A DNA stretch of 40,745 nucleotides from Cyanobacteria bacterium REEB459 (lineage in GTDB: Bacteria > Cyanobacteriota > Cyanobacteriia > Phormidesmidales > Phormidesmidaceae): assembly GCA_018970085.1 (NCBI GenBank), contig JAGWXD010000028.1:1-40745 (forward strand). The letters run 5' to 3'. Both the position numbers and the translations under genes were made by a program. Below are positions 9,049-18,220 of this stretch, piece by piece. Under the pieces are notes generated by a model. The model had not been told where the DNA came from, made no database searches, and saw only the letters and a list, made by a program, of their open reading frames with translations. Position 1 is the first letter of the stretch. Every line of letters starts with the position of its first letter.

Positions 9049-9076
9049 CTGGCAAGCCCTTCCAGAAACTTGCCAG
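9049..9076 (-). terminator. Likely terminator of psbK
   Basis: A perfect 8-bp stem (9049-9056 with 9069-9076, CTGGCAAG/CTTGCCAG) with a 12-nt loop lies 36 bases beyond the psbK stop. On the minus strand it is followed by ATAGTTTTATA, a modest T-rich tail. This fits an intrinsic terminator for the short psbK transcript. Confidence 0.55.
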
Positions 9077-9112
9077 GGACGGTAAAGCCAATGGTCAACC
9101 CCTAAGCTGGAT

Positions 9113-9250
9113 TTATTTAAACCCCACAGCAGCCTGCCAGACAAAGGCTAGAAGCAAGAAAAATACCGGAATAATGGGCAGCACATCGACCAGGGGATCA
9201 AATAGGGAATAGGCTTCAGGTAGTTTTGCCAGCAGCATTACAGCACTCAT
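9113..9250 (-). CDS. psbK: Photosystem II reaction center protein K (PsbK)
   Basis: This is a 45-codon gene. The product begins [14 protein letters not shown] and continues [20 protein letters not shown], then [17 protein letters not shown] is the conserved mature start of PsbK, and [11 protein letters not shown] and FVWQAAVGF are the diagnostic blocks of this single-span subunit bound near CP43 in photosystem II. The first few residues are the usual propeptide. An AGAGGA ribosome binding site lies upstream of the ATG at 9250; a second ATG at codon 5 is a possible alternative start. A hairpin terminator follows. The gene is short but its identity is secure, and it is the clearest proof that the host is an oxygenic phototroph. 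Confidence 0.96.
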   Translation of the reverse strand: MSAVMLLAKLPEAYSLFDPLVDVLPIIPVFFLLLAFVWQAAVGFK

Positions 9251-9465
9251 TTAGGATTAGTCCTCTCTTTACACAGCCAAATAGGGTGGGCGAACCAGAG
9301 GTGCCAAACAACCTGGCAGGCCAGGGGTTGAAACTCCTGCGGGAGATTGCCCAATGTATTATTAGTTTACCATGTTGCCGACCCCCAGCCAGGGTCGGCG
9401 GAGCCAGGGGTTGGGCTTTGAGTTGTCTACCCTGGCCAGAGAGACCGCCCTGTTAGCCATTAATC

Positions 9466-10539
9466 CTAGCTATTGATTGGGCCCGACAGATGGAAACCCC
9501 TGAGAAAACAGCTATTGCGGATGGTATCTTGAAGCAGCCTAGGGGGATCATTATCGGGTTTGCGCAGCAGAAAACGGCGGATACGCCAGGTGCTTAACCC
9601 GATAATTGCCACCATATCTGCTAACAGGAGGGAAACCCTGCCGTAGTTCTTAAGAAAATAGCGCCGCCTTGAATCAAATACGTATTTGGGTAGTCGCCGG
9701 GGGGGAGACTTACTATCGGTGACTCCAGAGCTTTGGCCCACCAAATGCACCACTCGACTGGCTGGCACATACCAGCAGGACCAACCGTGGCGATAGGCTT
9801 GTAGACAAAAGTCCATTTCTTCGCAATACATGAAGTAGCCTTCGTCCATCAGTCCAATCTGCTCCAACACCTGTCGGCGAATTAACATACTGGCGCCAGC
9901 CACCCACTGCACCTGGCAGGGTTCATCCACCATGGGTAAGGTGATCTTCCAGCGAGATAGCAGTTTAGTAATCAATCCCAGACGAAAGCTCCCATCAATT
10001 TCGGTCAAAATCCCATGGAAGCGAAAAGCAGAGTTCTGGGGGGTACCATCCGGATCCTGTAGGCGGCTACCGGCAATGCCCACCTCAGGGTGGGCCTCCA
10101 AAAACTCTACCAGGCTATGGATGGCCCCGGGCTGAACAATGGTGTCGGGGTTTAAGAGCAGCACATAGGGAGGTAGATTGCCTGCCTGCATCGCCCGCCG
10201 GATAGGGACATTGTTACCGTAGGCGAAACCGCCATTATGGCTGAGGGGCATAAACTGAATCCAGTCGCATGCCATGGCCGCTAGGGCTGTGGCAATGATT
10301 TGATCAGACCCATCGCCGGAGTTATTGTCGGTAACCACCACCTGAAGATTAGGTAAGTCCTTGATTTCAGACCGCAGGGACTGGAGGCAGTCGAGGGTAA
10401 GCTGGGGAGTACGGTAGTTGACAATCACCACCAAAACTCCGGTTAGACAGGCTGGCGGGTTGGGGTGTACCAGCTCAAGCCTGCCTGGGGAGTAACCCAG
10501 GGGCTGACTCGGATCTGTAGAGGCTAGGGTATCAGGCAT
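9466..10539 (-). CDS. Family 2 glycosyltransferase (rhamnosyltransferase-like)
   Basis: The 357-residue protein has a GT-A fold glycosyltransferase family 2 domain. VVIVNYRTPQLTLDCLQSL (about 37-55) is the first strand with the nucleotide-binding region, VVVTDNNSGDGSD follows, then GGFAYGNN and LLLNPDT carrying the metal-binding Asp. VQWVAGASMLIRRQVLEQIG and FMYCEEMDFCLQAYRHGW are typical of rhamnosyltransferases and related polymer-building enzymes. The last 70 residues are basic with a weak hydrophobic stretch and may touch the membrane. It lies 80 bases downstream of rfbB on the same strand, so it is probably part of the dTDP-rhamnose operon and may use that sugar donor. The acceptor is unknown. 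Confidence 0.88.
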   Translation of the reverse strand: MPDTLASTDPSQPLGYSPGRLELVHPNPPACLTGVLVVIVNYRTPQLTLDCLQSLRSEIKDLPNLQVVVTDNNSGDGSDQIIATALAAMACDWIQFMPLSHNGGFAYGNNVPIRRAMQAGNLPPYVLLLNPDTIVQPGAIHSLVEFLEAHPEVGIAGSRLQDPDGTPQNSAFRFHGILTEIDGSFRLGLITKLLSRWKITLPMVDEPCQVQWVAGASMLIRRQVLEQIGLMDEGYFMYCEEMDFCLQAYRHGWSCWYVPASRVVHLVGQSSGVTDSKSPPRRLPKYVFDSRRRYFLKNYGRVSLLLADMVAIIGLSTWRIRRFLLRKPDNDPPRLLQDTIRNSCFLRGFHLSGPINS

Positions 10540-10619
10540 GACTTTAGACTCGTGGTTAGCAACTAAGGAATAACTGTAGAGGTCTCTGGCGGTTGCAGAT
10601 CAGGGGTCAGCCCAGGGGC

Positions 10620-11693
10620 TCAGGCGTAAACGGCTTTGTAGTATTCCTGATATTCGGGAGATAGCAGGGGCCGCCACCAGTCAGGGTGGGCTAGATACCA
10701 CTGGACAGTTTGCCGTAATCCTTCAGAAACGGTTACAGCGGGTTCCCATCCAAGTTGGTCGCGAATTTTGCTGGCATCGATGGCATAGCGGCGATCGTGG
10801 CCTGGCCGGTCCTTCACAAAGGTAATCAGGTTGTGAGCAGGTCGAACCGGCAGATGGGGGGCTAGTTCATCCATCAGGTCACACAGCATATGCACCAGGT
10901 CAATGTTTTTAACTTCGTTATTACCCCCAATGTTGTAAGTTTCCCCGGGTTGACTGCGCTGAATGACCCGGTCGATGGCGCTACAGTGATCGCCGACGTA
11001 GAGCCAATCGCGAATGTTTTGGCCGTCACCATAAACGGGTAGGGGTTTGCCCATCAAAATGTTGATGCACATCAAGGGGATTAGCTTTTCTGGGAAATGA
11101 TAAGGGCCGTAGTTATTGGAGCAATTGGTAATTAGCGTCGGTAGTCCGTAGGTATGAAAGTAGGAACGAACCAAGTGATCGCTACCCGCCTTGGAGGCAG
11201 AATAGGGACTATTGGGGGCGTAGGGCGTGGTTTCACTAAAGGCCGGATCGGCTGGCCCCAGAGTGCCGTAAACCTCATCGGTAGAGACGTGCAAGAAGCG
11301 ATCGTCCTGGGGTTGGCGGCGGCTATTCCAGTGTTGACGAAAACTTTCTAGCAGAGTAAAGGTGCCTACCACGTTGGTCCGCACGAAGGCATCGGGCCCT
11401 AGAATAGACCGATCAACGTGGGACTCGGCGGCAAAGTGAACAACGGTATCGATGGTTTCCTCCGACAAGAGGTAATCAATAGCCGGGCGATCGCAGATAT
11501 CGCCCTTAACAAATCGCAGATGGGGATGGCTTTCCAGGTCTGCCAGATTACTGCGATTACCGGCATAGGTGAGGGCATCTAACACCACCACCCGGTCTTG
11601 AGGATAGGTTTTGACCCAATGGTGAACAAAATTAGAGCCAATGAACCCGGCTCCGCCAGTGATTAAGACCTTGCGTTGAGTAGTTGTAGCCAT
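10620..11693 (-). CDS. rfbB: dTDP-glucose 4,6-dehydratase
   Basis: This enzyme converts dTDP-glucose to dTDP-4-keto-6-deoxyglucose, the second step of dTDP-L-rhamnose synthesis. The 357 residues begin with an NAD-binding GGAGFIGSN (13-21). [12 protein letters not shown] supplies the active-site Thr-Asp-Glu, and YSASK holds the catalytic Tyr and Lys of the extended SDR family. Length is typical. All four rhamnose genes are present on this strand. The gap to rfbA (114 bases) is the largest in the run and could hold a weak internal promoter. Confidence 0.97.
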   Translation of the reverse strand: MATTTQRKVLITGGAGFIGSNFVHHWVKTYPQDRVVVLDALTYAGNRSNLADLESHPHLRFVKGDICDRPAIDYLLSEETIDTVVHFAAESHVDRSILGPDAFVRTNVVGTFTLLESFRQHWNSRRQPQDDRFLHVSTDEVYGTLGPADPAFSETTPYAPNSPYSASKAGSDHLVRSYFHTYGLPTLITNCSNNYGPYHFPEKLIPLMCINILMGKPLPVYGDGQNIRDWLYVGDHCSAIDRVIQRSQPGETYNIGGNNEVKNIDLVHMLCDLMDELAPHLPVRPAHNLITFVKDRPGHDRRYAIDASKIRDQLGWEPAVTVSEGLRQTVQWYLAHPDWWRPLLSPEYQEYYKAVYA

Positions 11694-11807
11694 AATTTAA
11701 TGAGTAGATCCTTAATAAAAATTTTTAGACTTATTAGCCAGGTCTGATTAACCGGCTTGAACCCAGGGGCGATCGCCTGGGGGATAGTGGGGTTTTTCGA
11801 CAACCCC

Positions 11808-12881
11808 CTAAACCAGTTCAACCTGGCTATCATCGCCAATCATCAGCCGCACCGCCTTAGGACGTTGAGGCGCCTCAGTGATGCGAGCCCGTTGCCCTAC
11901 CAGACTATCGACAATACGTTGATGGATATCAACGATTTTTGCGCCTTCCAATAACACGCTGTGTTCAAGATCAACGTTGATCAAAGTAGACTGGCTGGCC
12001 ACGCTGCTATAGGGACCAATAAAACAGTTTTCCAGGTAGCAATTTTCCCCAATTGCCACCGGCCCTCGAATCGTACAATTCTTGATTTGAGACCCTGCTC
12101 CGATGTTAACCCTACCAATTAGCTGGCTAGCCTCATCAACATCTCCACGATTATCGGCGGTCAAACAGGTATCTAAAATCACCCGATTAGCTTCCAGCAG
12201 GTCATCTTTTTTCCCGGTATCTAGCCACCAGCCCTGAATTTGACGAGCTTCCACCTTGCTCTTCTGATCAACCAGATACTGAATTGCATCGGTAATTTCT
12301 AGTTCTCCCCGAGCGGAGGGTTGAATATTAGCAATGGCTTCGTGAATCACCCGGTCAAATAGGTAAATACCCACCAGGGCCAGATTTGACGGTGGCACCT
12401 TGGGTTTCTCCACTAGTTTTAGCACCCGACCCTGGTCATCAACGCAGGCAACACCAAAGGCGGTGGGATTAGGCACCGGGCATAACAGGGTGAGGGCATC
12501 CAGTTGGCGAGCCTTAAAATCATTCAAAAAGGAGGTCAGGCCACTCTGAACCAGGTTGTCCCCCAGATACATAACAAAGGCGGAATCCTGGAGAAAGGGC
12601 TGGGCGATTTTAACCGCATGGGCCAGACCCGCAGGATCTTCTTGCAGAATGTAAGAGATGTGGGCTCCGAAGCGATCTCCGTTACCGGTTTTAGCTTGCA
12701 CTTCTTTGCCCGTTTCAGGACTAATGATAATGCCAATATCGGTGATGCCTGCCTCAACCAGGTCCTCAATGCCGTACCAGAGAATGGGCTTATTGGCCAC
12801 AGGTACCAACTGTTTGGCCCCTGTATGGGTCAGGGGCCGTAAACGAGTACCTTTTCCACCGGCGAGAATAATTGCTTTCAT
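11808..12881 (-). CDS. rfbA: Glucose-1-phosphate thymidylyltransferase, long form
   Basis: This enzyme makes dTDP-glucose from dTTP and glucose-1-phosphate, the first step of the rhamnose pathway. The nucleotidyltransferase signature GGKGTRLRPLT (8-18) is followed by KQLVPVANKP; the YLGDNL block and VEKPKVPPS are also present. At 357 residues it is the long form: after about residue 240 come hexapeptide-like repeats (IGRVNIGAGSQI, IRGPVAIGENC) that form a left-handed beta helix. This long form is common in cyanobacteria, archaea and actinobacteria, unlike the short enterobacterial RmlA. It sits between rfbD and rfbB. Confidence 0.94.
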   Translation of the reverse strand: MKAIILAGGKGTRLRPLTHTGAKQLVPVANKPILWYGIEDLVEAGITDIGIIISPETGKEVQAKTGNGDRFGAHISYILQEDPAGLAHAVKIAQPFLQDSAFVMYLGDNLVQSGLTSFLNDFKARQLDALTLLCPVPNPTAFGVACVDDQGRVLKLVEKPKVPPSNLALVGIYLFDRVIHEAIANIQPSARGELEITDAIQYLVDQKSKVEARQIQGWWLDTGKKDDLLEANRVILDTCLTADNRGDVDEASQLIGRVNIGAGSQIKNCTIRGPVAIGENCYLENCFIGPYSSVASQSTLINVDLEHSVLLEGAKIVDIHQRIVDSLVGQRARITEAPQRPKAVRLMIGDDSQVELV

Positions 12882-12930
12882 AGAGCCTTAAGTAAATATT
12901 AAAATAGAGACAACTACCATCCAACAACAC

Positions 12931-13851
12931 CTAACTGGATTCTTCTGAGAGCAATCCCTCGTATTTGGCCAACTGGCGTAACATCGCCCGCAAGCCCTGA
13001 CGCCAATGGGGGGCAGGGGCCCCCAGCACAGCAGCCGTCTTTTGACCAGACAAAACCGAATAGGCAGGGCGTCTGGCGGGCGTGGGATATTCAGCTGTTG
13101 TAATCGGTATAACCCGCTTTAGGGCGAGGGGAAACCCCAGCCCAGCGGCTTCTTCAAAAATTGCTACAGCAAAGTCATACCAGCTAATGGCTCCACTATT
13201 AGTAAAGTGGTAAGTGCCCACTACGGGCTGTTGGCCAGGTAAATCGGGACAGAGACCAGCAATGAATTGGTCAATGGCCTGGGCCAGATCCCCGCTCCAG
13301 GTCGGAGTGCCCACCTGGTCAACCACCACCCTTAATTCTTCCCGCTCCGCCCCCAGACGTAACATGGTCTTAACAAAACTTCCCTTACCCCCTACGCCAT
13401 AGACCCAGGCGGTCCGCACAATCACATGGCGATCGCACCCCTGCCGTACGCCCTGTTCTCCCAGCAGTTTGGAGTAGCCATAGGTACCCAGAGGATTGGT
13501 GTCATCCTCTTCCTGGTAAGGAACATTCTGCTGGCCGTCAAAAACGTAGTCTGTGGAAACGTGTACCATGGCTGATTGTAAGGCCTGGGCAGCAGTAGCC
13601 ATCACTTGAGGAGCCCGGGCATTAATGGCATGGGCTTTATCTGGTTCCCCTTCGGCCCGATCTACCGCCGTGTAGGCAGCAGCGTTGACAATCACCTGGG
13701 GACGGACCTGTTCAATTACCCGGTGAATGGCCTCGGTATTTTCTAAATCTAAAGTATCCCGCCCATAGGCAATCACCTCATGGCCAGGAGATAACTGGAC
13801 CTGTAAATCATGGCCCAGTTGGCCATCCTTACCCGTCAGCAGAATCCGCAT
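12931..13851 (-). CDS. rfbD: dTDP-4-dehydrorhamnose reductase
   Basis: The 306-residue SDR-family reductase makes dTDP-L-rhamnose in the last pathway step. The glycine-rich motif TGKDGQLG (6-13) binds NADPH. HVSTDYVFDG and YGYSKLLGE carry the active-site Thr, Tyr and Lys. The ATG at 13851 shares one base with the rfbC stop (TAATG), so the two are translationally coupled. Followed by rfbA after about 50 bases. Confidence 0.96.
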   Translation of the reverse strand: MRILLTGKDGQLGHDLQVQLSPGHEVIAYGRDTLDLENTEAIHRVIEQVRPQVIVNAAAYTAVDRAEGEPDKAHAINARAPQVMATAAQALQSAMVHVSTDYVFDGQQNVPYQEEDDTNPLGTYGYSKLLGEQGVRQGCDRHVIVRTAWVYGVGGKGSFVKTMLRLGAEREELRVVVDQVGTPTWSGDLAQAIDQFIAGLCPDLPGQQPVVGTYHFTNSGAISWYDFAVAIFEEAAGLGFPLALKRVIPITTAEYPTPARRPAYSVLSGQKTAAVLGAPAPHWRQGLRAMLRQLAKYEGLLSEESS

Positions 13852-14396
13852 TATTCAAATACCTCGGCTTCTTTAAACCAGGCTCCGGCTTGATCTTTGG
13901 CCGATAAAATGGGAGTCATGGGCAACTGCCAGTCTATTGCCAGATCGGGATCATCCCAACGAATAGAACGCTCATAGGTGGGGGCGTAGTACTCCGTTGT
14001 CTTATAGATCATCTCGGCCGATTCCGAAAGGACGACAAATCCGTGGGCCATCCCTGGGGGTATCCAAAGTTGATGTTTATTGGCAGCACTCAATCGCTCA
14101 GTGATAAACAGACCAAAGGTGGGGGAACTGCGACGGATATCGACCACAACATCCAGAATCTCCCCAACCACAACCCGCACTAGCTTGCCTTGAGGCTGGT
14201 GCAACTGATAATGTAGACCCCGCAAAACCCCCTGGGAAGACCGAGAATGGTTATCCTGGACAAAATTCATCGTCAGACCGGTTTTATCAGCAAAAACCTG
14301 CTGATTAAAACTTTCCATAAAAAAACCACGGTCATCCTCAAACACCTTGGGCTTGACCAATAAAACGTCAGTAATTTCAGTTGAATTAATAATCAT
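13851..14396 (-). CDS. rfbC: dTDP-4-dehydrorhamnose 3,5-epimerase
   Basis: The 181-residue cupin-fold enzyme epimerises C3 and C5 of the 4-keto sugar, the third step of the pathway. FEDDRGFFMESFN and QDNHSRSSQGVLRGLHYQ (about 47-64, with the catalytic His) are signatures, as are IPPGMAHGFVVLSE and the late W-DDPDLAIDW block. It is the first gene of the rfbC-rfbD-rfbA-rfbB-glycosyltransferase run, so the operon promoter should lie in the AT-rich gap upstream of 14396. Confidence 0.97.
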   Translation of the reverse strand: MIINSTEITDVLLVKPKVFEDDRGFFMESFNQQVFADKTGLTMNFVQDNHSRSSQGVLRGLHYQLHQPQGKLVRVVVGEILDVVVDIRRSSPTFGLFITERLSAANKHQLWIPPGMAHGFVVLSESAEMIYKTTEYYAPTYERSIRWDDPDLAIDWQLPMTPILSAKDQAGAWFKEAEVFE

Positions 14397-15179
14397 CTAG
14401 ATGCTTAACAGTCAATAATAAGGTTATGAACTATAGAAAGAACACATTAAAACAAGACCAATAAGCAGGCTAAATATTAAAAACTAATTCCAGATCATCA
14501 GATCAAACCAAAGCATCCATAGCTGAAGATCGAGCCCATGCCCCACCTCCGGCGACTAAATCATCACCCCAAACCTCCTATTAATATTATAAAAGCTATC
14601 ATAACAACCCCGTCAGTTGAAATCCTTTATGCTCTGCATTAAGCCAATCTTTAGAATCGAAGGCGATTTATGAAAATTAGATATAAAGACCAGTGCACCT
14701 AAATCAGGCAAATTAGAACTAGAAACTGCCGAAAAAGTGCCCACCTTGAATGATTAAAACACCTAAAAAGCAAAAAACTATCCGCCAGGTTTCTAGTATA
14801 AAATAATACCTAGGACGGCAGATTGGGGTACGCTTTGAGTTGGCTCGGCGGGAAAGATTGGAAAAACTAATAGACTCAGGCCTCCTTAGAGCTTGAAAAG
14901 CTTAAAGGAAACCAGGCCTAACCTGCTTAGAGAGCTTGAACATAGCCACGCTAAATAACCCATAGAACATCAGAAAATAGTCAGAATTAAATAACTAATG
15001 ACAAATAAAAAACACTTTTACCGTGTAGGCTCAAGGCTTGTGTAATATCAAGTCTATAGTCTAAAAAACTACCCATAGGACTAAAGGCCTCAGGTCGTCT
15101 GACTACGCCTTTCAGATTAGCACATTATTAATCAATCACCCCTTCAGCAATGGTCAGGCGGCTGGCATAATAGGGTTCA
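14397..15179. other. AT-rich gene-free stretch upstream of the rhamnose operon
   Basis: About 780 bases, distinctly more AT-rich than the surroundings, with no credible reading frame on either strand. It separates rfbC (minus strand) from an OppC-like permease (plus strand), so it must hold both promoters. No repeat array, tRNA or recognised RNA gene was seen. Its length is unusual for this compact region, and a decayed gene or untranslated RNA cannot be excluded. Confidence 0.5.
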
Positions 15180-16094
15180 ATGCTGACGAGCTCACTGATG
15201 GCTGCTACCCCGCCCCCTCCCCTGCCATTATCTTGGCGACCCCGTCCCAGGTTGTCTCTGGCCAGGGTGTCAGGGCTGCTGATGGTGGCCGGGTTACTCT
15301 TGACTGCTGTATTTATCTTCATAGCGGTGTTGGCCCCAGCTTTTCAGGCTGCGGGTTGGCTGCAGGATCCAACCACAGCGTTGCAAAACCCTATTCACCA
15401 ACCCCCAGATAGCCACTATTGGTTTGGCACCACCCGTCAGGGCTACGACGTATTTGCCCGTACCCTCTTTGGTAGCCAGGTGGCCTGGCAGGTGGTGCTA
15501 CTGGCTACCCTATTGAGCCTGGTGGTTGGGGTGCCCTTAGGAATGGTGAGTGGCTATCTGGGGGGACGGCTGGATCGAACCTTGCTGTTTTTGATGGATA
15601 CAATTTATACCCTGCCGGGGCTACTGCTGTCGGTCACCCTGGCTTTTGTCGTAGGTCGGGGGGTGGTCAATGCAGCGATCGCCCTGAGCATTGCCTATAT
15701 TCCCCAATATTACCGGGTGGTACGCAACCATACGGTCAGCGTCAAGACCGAATTGTTTATTGAAGCAGCCCAGGCCCTGGGAGCGTCTACCTGGACTGTA
15801 CTGACCCGCTACCTATTTCTTAACGTGATTCAGAGTGTACCGGTCCTGTTTACCTTAAATGCCGCCGATGCCATTTTAGTGTTGGGAGGATTGGGATTTT
15901 TAGGCCTGGGTTTACCCGAACAGGTGCCAGAGTGGGGGGCTGATATTCGCCAGGCCCTGGATGCTTTACCCACTGGTATCTGGTGGCCGGCTCTATTTCC
16001 GGGGCTGGCCCTAACCCTGATGGTCACCGGTCTTTCCCTGTTAGGGGAAGGCCTCAATGAAGCCATCAACCCGAGGCAACGCCAGGATTCCTAA
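15180..16094 (+). CDS. OppC/DppC-type ABC transporter permease
   Basis: The 304-residue inner-membrane permease belongs to the binding-protein-dependent type that imports peptides or nickel. After a Pro-rich N-terminus there is a first membrane segment (about 30-50) and the OppC-type periplasmic loop with HYWFGTTRQGYDVFARTLFG. Five more segments follow. The EAA-like loop EAAQALGASTWTVLTRYLFLN contacts the ATPase, and LGLGLPEQVPEWGADIRQA is the usual C-terminal block. The start at 15180 is an ATG, with a second ATG six codons later as alternative. No partner OppB, ATPase or binding protein lies here; the adjacent ATPase is of the DevA export class and points the other way, so it is not its partner. 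Confidence 0.88.
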   Translation: MLTSSLMAATPPPPLPLSWRPRPRLSLARVSGLLMVAGLLLTAVFIFIAVLAPAFQAAGWLQDPTTALQNPIHQPPDSHYWFGTTRQGYDVFARTLFGSQVAWQVVLLATLLSLVVGVPLGMVSGYLGGRLDRTLLFLMDTIYTLPGLLLSVTLAFVVGRGVVNAAIALSIAYIPQYYRVVRNHTVSVKTELFIEAAQALGASTWTVLTRYLFLNVIQSVPVLFTLNAADAILVLGGLGFLGLGLPEQVPEWGADIRQALDALPTGIWWPALFPGLALTLMVTGLSLLGEGLNEAINPRQRQDS

Positions 16095-16100
16095 CTTACC

Positions 16101-16868
16101 CTAAATCACAACCATACCGCCAGTCCCCTGGCGACTGTGGGGCTGTTCCTCTGACTCCATCCGACCGTCTACCAAATTAATCAGACGATGAGCCACATCT
16201 AAAATACGATTGTCGTGGGTCACCATCAAAATAGTACAGTTTTCCTCCTGGGCCAGTTGCTGCATCAGGGTGACCACATCTCGACCTGAGGCTTTATCGA
16301 GAGCGGCGGTGGGTTCATCCGCCAGAATCAACCGGGGTCGATTAACCAGAGCCCGGGCAATGGCCACCCGTTGTTTTTGTCCCCCTGATAGGGATGCCGG
16401 TTTATAGTCTGCCCGGTCAGCCAAGCCGACCTTAGCCAGCATGGCTGCTGCCCGCTGCCGCTTGGTGCCCAGGTTACCGGTGAGCTCCGCCGCCATTTCT
16501 ACATTTTGAGCCGCTGTCAAGGACTCAAACAGATTATGGGCTTGAAAAATAAAGCCAATATTACGACGAACCTCTACCATCTGGCGATGACCCAGGCCCA
16601 CGAGCTCCTGGCCCAACACCTTGAGACTCCCCTGCTCTAGCGATCGCAAAGCCCCAATCAGGGTTAGTAGGGTGGTTTTACCCGAGCCTGAAGGGCCAGT
16701 CATAATCACGATTTGCCCCCGCTGTAGATCCAGGTTGATGTCGTAGAGCACCTGCTTACGCAGGTCGCCCTGGCCAAAGAAGTAATTTAACCCCATCACC
16801 TGAACTGAAGCATCCTGGAGGGCTTCAGAGTCAGTGGGCAGAGAGGATGCTGAACGATTAGGATTCAT
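16101..16868 (-). CDS. devA: DevA-family ABC exporter ATPase
   Basis: The 255-residue ATPase resembles the DevA/LolD/MacB class. Walker A is GPSGSGKT (58-65), the Q-loop Gln is near 109 (FIFQAHNLFESLTAAQNV), the signature is LSGGQ (160-164) and Walker B is LILADEP (180-186), followed by a switch His in VTHD. GLNYFFGQGDLRKQVLYDI is characteristic of cyanobacterial DevA. The ATPase is monocistronic here and ends six bases from the convergent permease. It is a plausible energy subunit for the devB-devC-devC products about 9 kb away, which lack their own ATPase gene; that pairing is inference. Confidence 0.88.
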   Translation of the reverse strand: MNPNRSASSLPTDSEALQDASVQVMGLNYFFGQGDLRKQVLYDINLDLQRGQIVIMTGPSGSGKTTLLTLIGALRSLEQGSLKVLGQELVGLGHRQMVEVRRNIGFIFQAHNLFESLTAAQNVEMAAELTGNLGTKRQRAAAMLAKVGLADRADYKPASLSGGQKQRVAIARALVNRPRLILADEPTAALDKASGRDVVTLMQQLAQEENCTILMVTHDNRILDVAHRLINLVDGRMESEEQPHSRQGTGGMVVI

Positions 16869-17198
16869 AGAGAAGGGAGCTACTGCTAGCGGGGGTTAAG
16901 CCGGCAACCAGGAGGTCAGGGGTAAGGTAGCTGCCTATGTCTAGCATAACTTGAGGCAGAGGGTCTGAGAACAGCCAGCCGGTTACCCCCAACACTCTAC
17001 CCACCGAAAAACTACCCGAAAAACCTCTGACCTCAGGCTGCAGGTGAGCGTCACGCGCCAGCGTTACCCCTGTAAAGGGCCGGGCTCAAGCTAGCCCCAT
17101 ATGGGGTAAGATTGCCAGGACCAGACGGTTTTAAAGTGACCCCAAGAGGCTCAGCCCTAACTGGTGTTTCGGAGTTAATCTATCGGAGAGACAGTAAC
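16869..17198. other. Divergent intergenic region between devA and a small transporter gene
   Basis: About 330 bases without a gene, holding promoters of both divergent neighbours. A perfect 12-bp palindrome CCCCATATGGGG lies at 17095-17106, about 90 bases before the transporter start. It could be an operator, but no protein can be named. Confidence 0.4.
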
Positions 17199-17564
17199 AT
17201 GGGATTCCAGGAGTTTGGACTACTACTCATCTCAGTACTTGCCAGCAGCTTTGGTCAGTTTTTTCTAAAGCTAGGTGCCCTAGAACTAGGAGCGGTAACC
17301 CATCAAAATTTGATCAACCATATCCTGCGTATTGCTACCACCCCAGTGCTACTGGCGGGTTTGACCGCCTATGGGGTAGGCGCTATCGCCTATATTATGG
17401 TACTAACCCGGGTAAAGCTGAGTGTGGCGGCGCCTGCGTCCTCCCTCATCTATGTAGCTTCAGTGTTAATTGGTTATTTTTACTTTAACGAGAGTCTACC
17501 CATAGCTCGAGTCGCTGGGCTGGGGCTGATTATGGCAGGGATAGTTTTAGTGGCTTCGCGATAG
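17199..17564 (+). CDS. Small four-span DMT/EamA-type membrane transporter
   Basis: The 121-residue protein has four hydrophobic segments and the layout of half-size drug/metabolite transporters (SMR or ArnE-like). A short loop with a charged KLSVAAP sits after the third segment, and ESLPIARVAGLGLIMAGIVL is the typical last hairpin. The start is the ATG at 17199, preceded by GGAGAG; an upstream TTG would add 29 hydrophilic residues before the first span and is unlikely. Such proteins work as dimers and may move lipid-linked sugars or small cations. The substrate is not evident. Confidence 0.78.
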   Translation: MGFQEFGLLLISVLASSFGQFFLKLGALELGAVTHQNLINHILRIATTPVLLAGLTAYGVGAIAYIMVLTRVKLSVAAPASSLIYVASVLIGYFYFNESLPIARVAGLGLIMAGIVLVASR

Positions 17565-17854
17565 CCATTCACCGGTTCTTAAATGGCCAACCAAACAGCC
17601 CTAGAGTCACTGTACCAGGGTAAAACCCACAGGGGTTAGGAGAAACGGGACTGAATCGATAGGGTAGCTTTGACCAGAACCATGCGGTCAAAATTGGTTA
17701 ATTAACCCCACGACTAGCGGAGATGCTGGTTGACCTCCGCCCCTAGGCCATCGCTACGGCTATAGCAGCCCCGTGTTAGGGTTTTTGCAAATCAAGTTTA
17801 ATGCATAGCTTGACTGCAAACAGTCAATTACTATCACCCTCAGCAGGGTAAAGG

Positions 17855-18220
17855 TTAGACGGGAACTAATCCGGTCATGCCTAGAACCCTATTCAGCAAG
17901 CCGCTAATAATAGCTAGCAAAATCGCTCCTAGAATGACACTCCAAATGCCCCAGCGCAGACGGAATCCCTCTAGCAGCCAGGCCGCCAGACCAAACACAA
18001 TAATCGAACCGATCAGGGGAATAATGCCCAGGCTTAGCCAGGAGACAGTCTTGGTTAGGCCGCCGGGTAAAAATCCCCAAATACCATTAAAAACACCGAT
18101 AATAGCACCGGCAATCAGAGCGGTGATGGGGTTATCAATTTCCACGCCAATGGGTGGAATTTTAGAAATAATCAACAGACTAACCGCCAGGACAACAACA
18201 CTAATCAGGAAACCAGTCAT
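17855..18220 (-). CDS. YvlD-like small membrane protein (phage-holin superfamily IV fold)
   Basis: The 121-residue protein has four hydrophobic segments. The pattern IDNPITALIAGAIIGVFNG with GIWGFLPGGL is that of the YvlD family, widespread in bacteria and often called holin-like from fold only. AGGAG lies upstream of the ATG at 18220. Nothing links it to a phage here, and the molecular role is unknown; some homologues respond to envelope stress. It appears monocistronic. Confidence 0.8.
   Translation of the reverse strand: MTGFLISVVVLAVSLLIISKIPPIGVEIDNPITALIAGAIIGVFNGIWGFLPGGLTKTVSWLSLGIIPLIGSIIVFGLAAWLLEGFRLRWGIWSVILGAILLAIISGLLNRVLGMTGLVPV

Noticed and set aside
8947-9144. 65-codon minus-strand frame next to psbK
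   Set aside because: It overlaps psbK in another frame and contains the psbK terminator hairpin; its composition is not protein-like.
17855-18220. Phage holin
   Set aside because: The fold label is historical; no lysis, tail or other phage genes are nearby and the protein fits the YvlD family.
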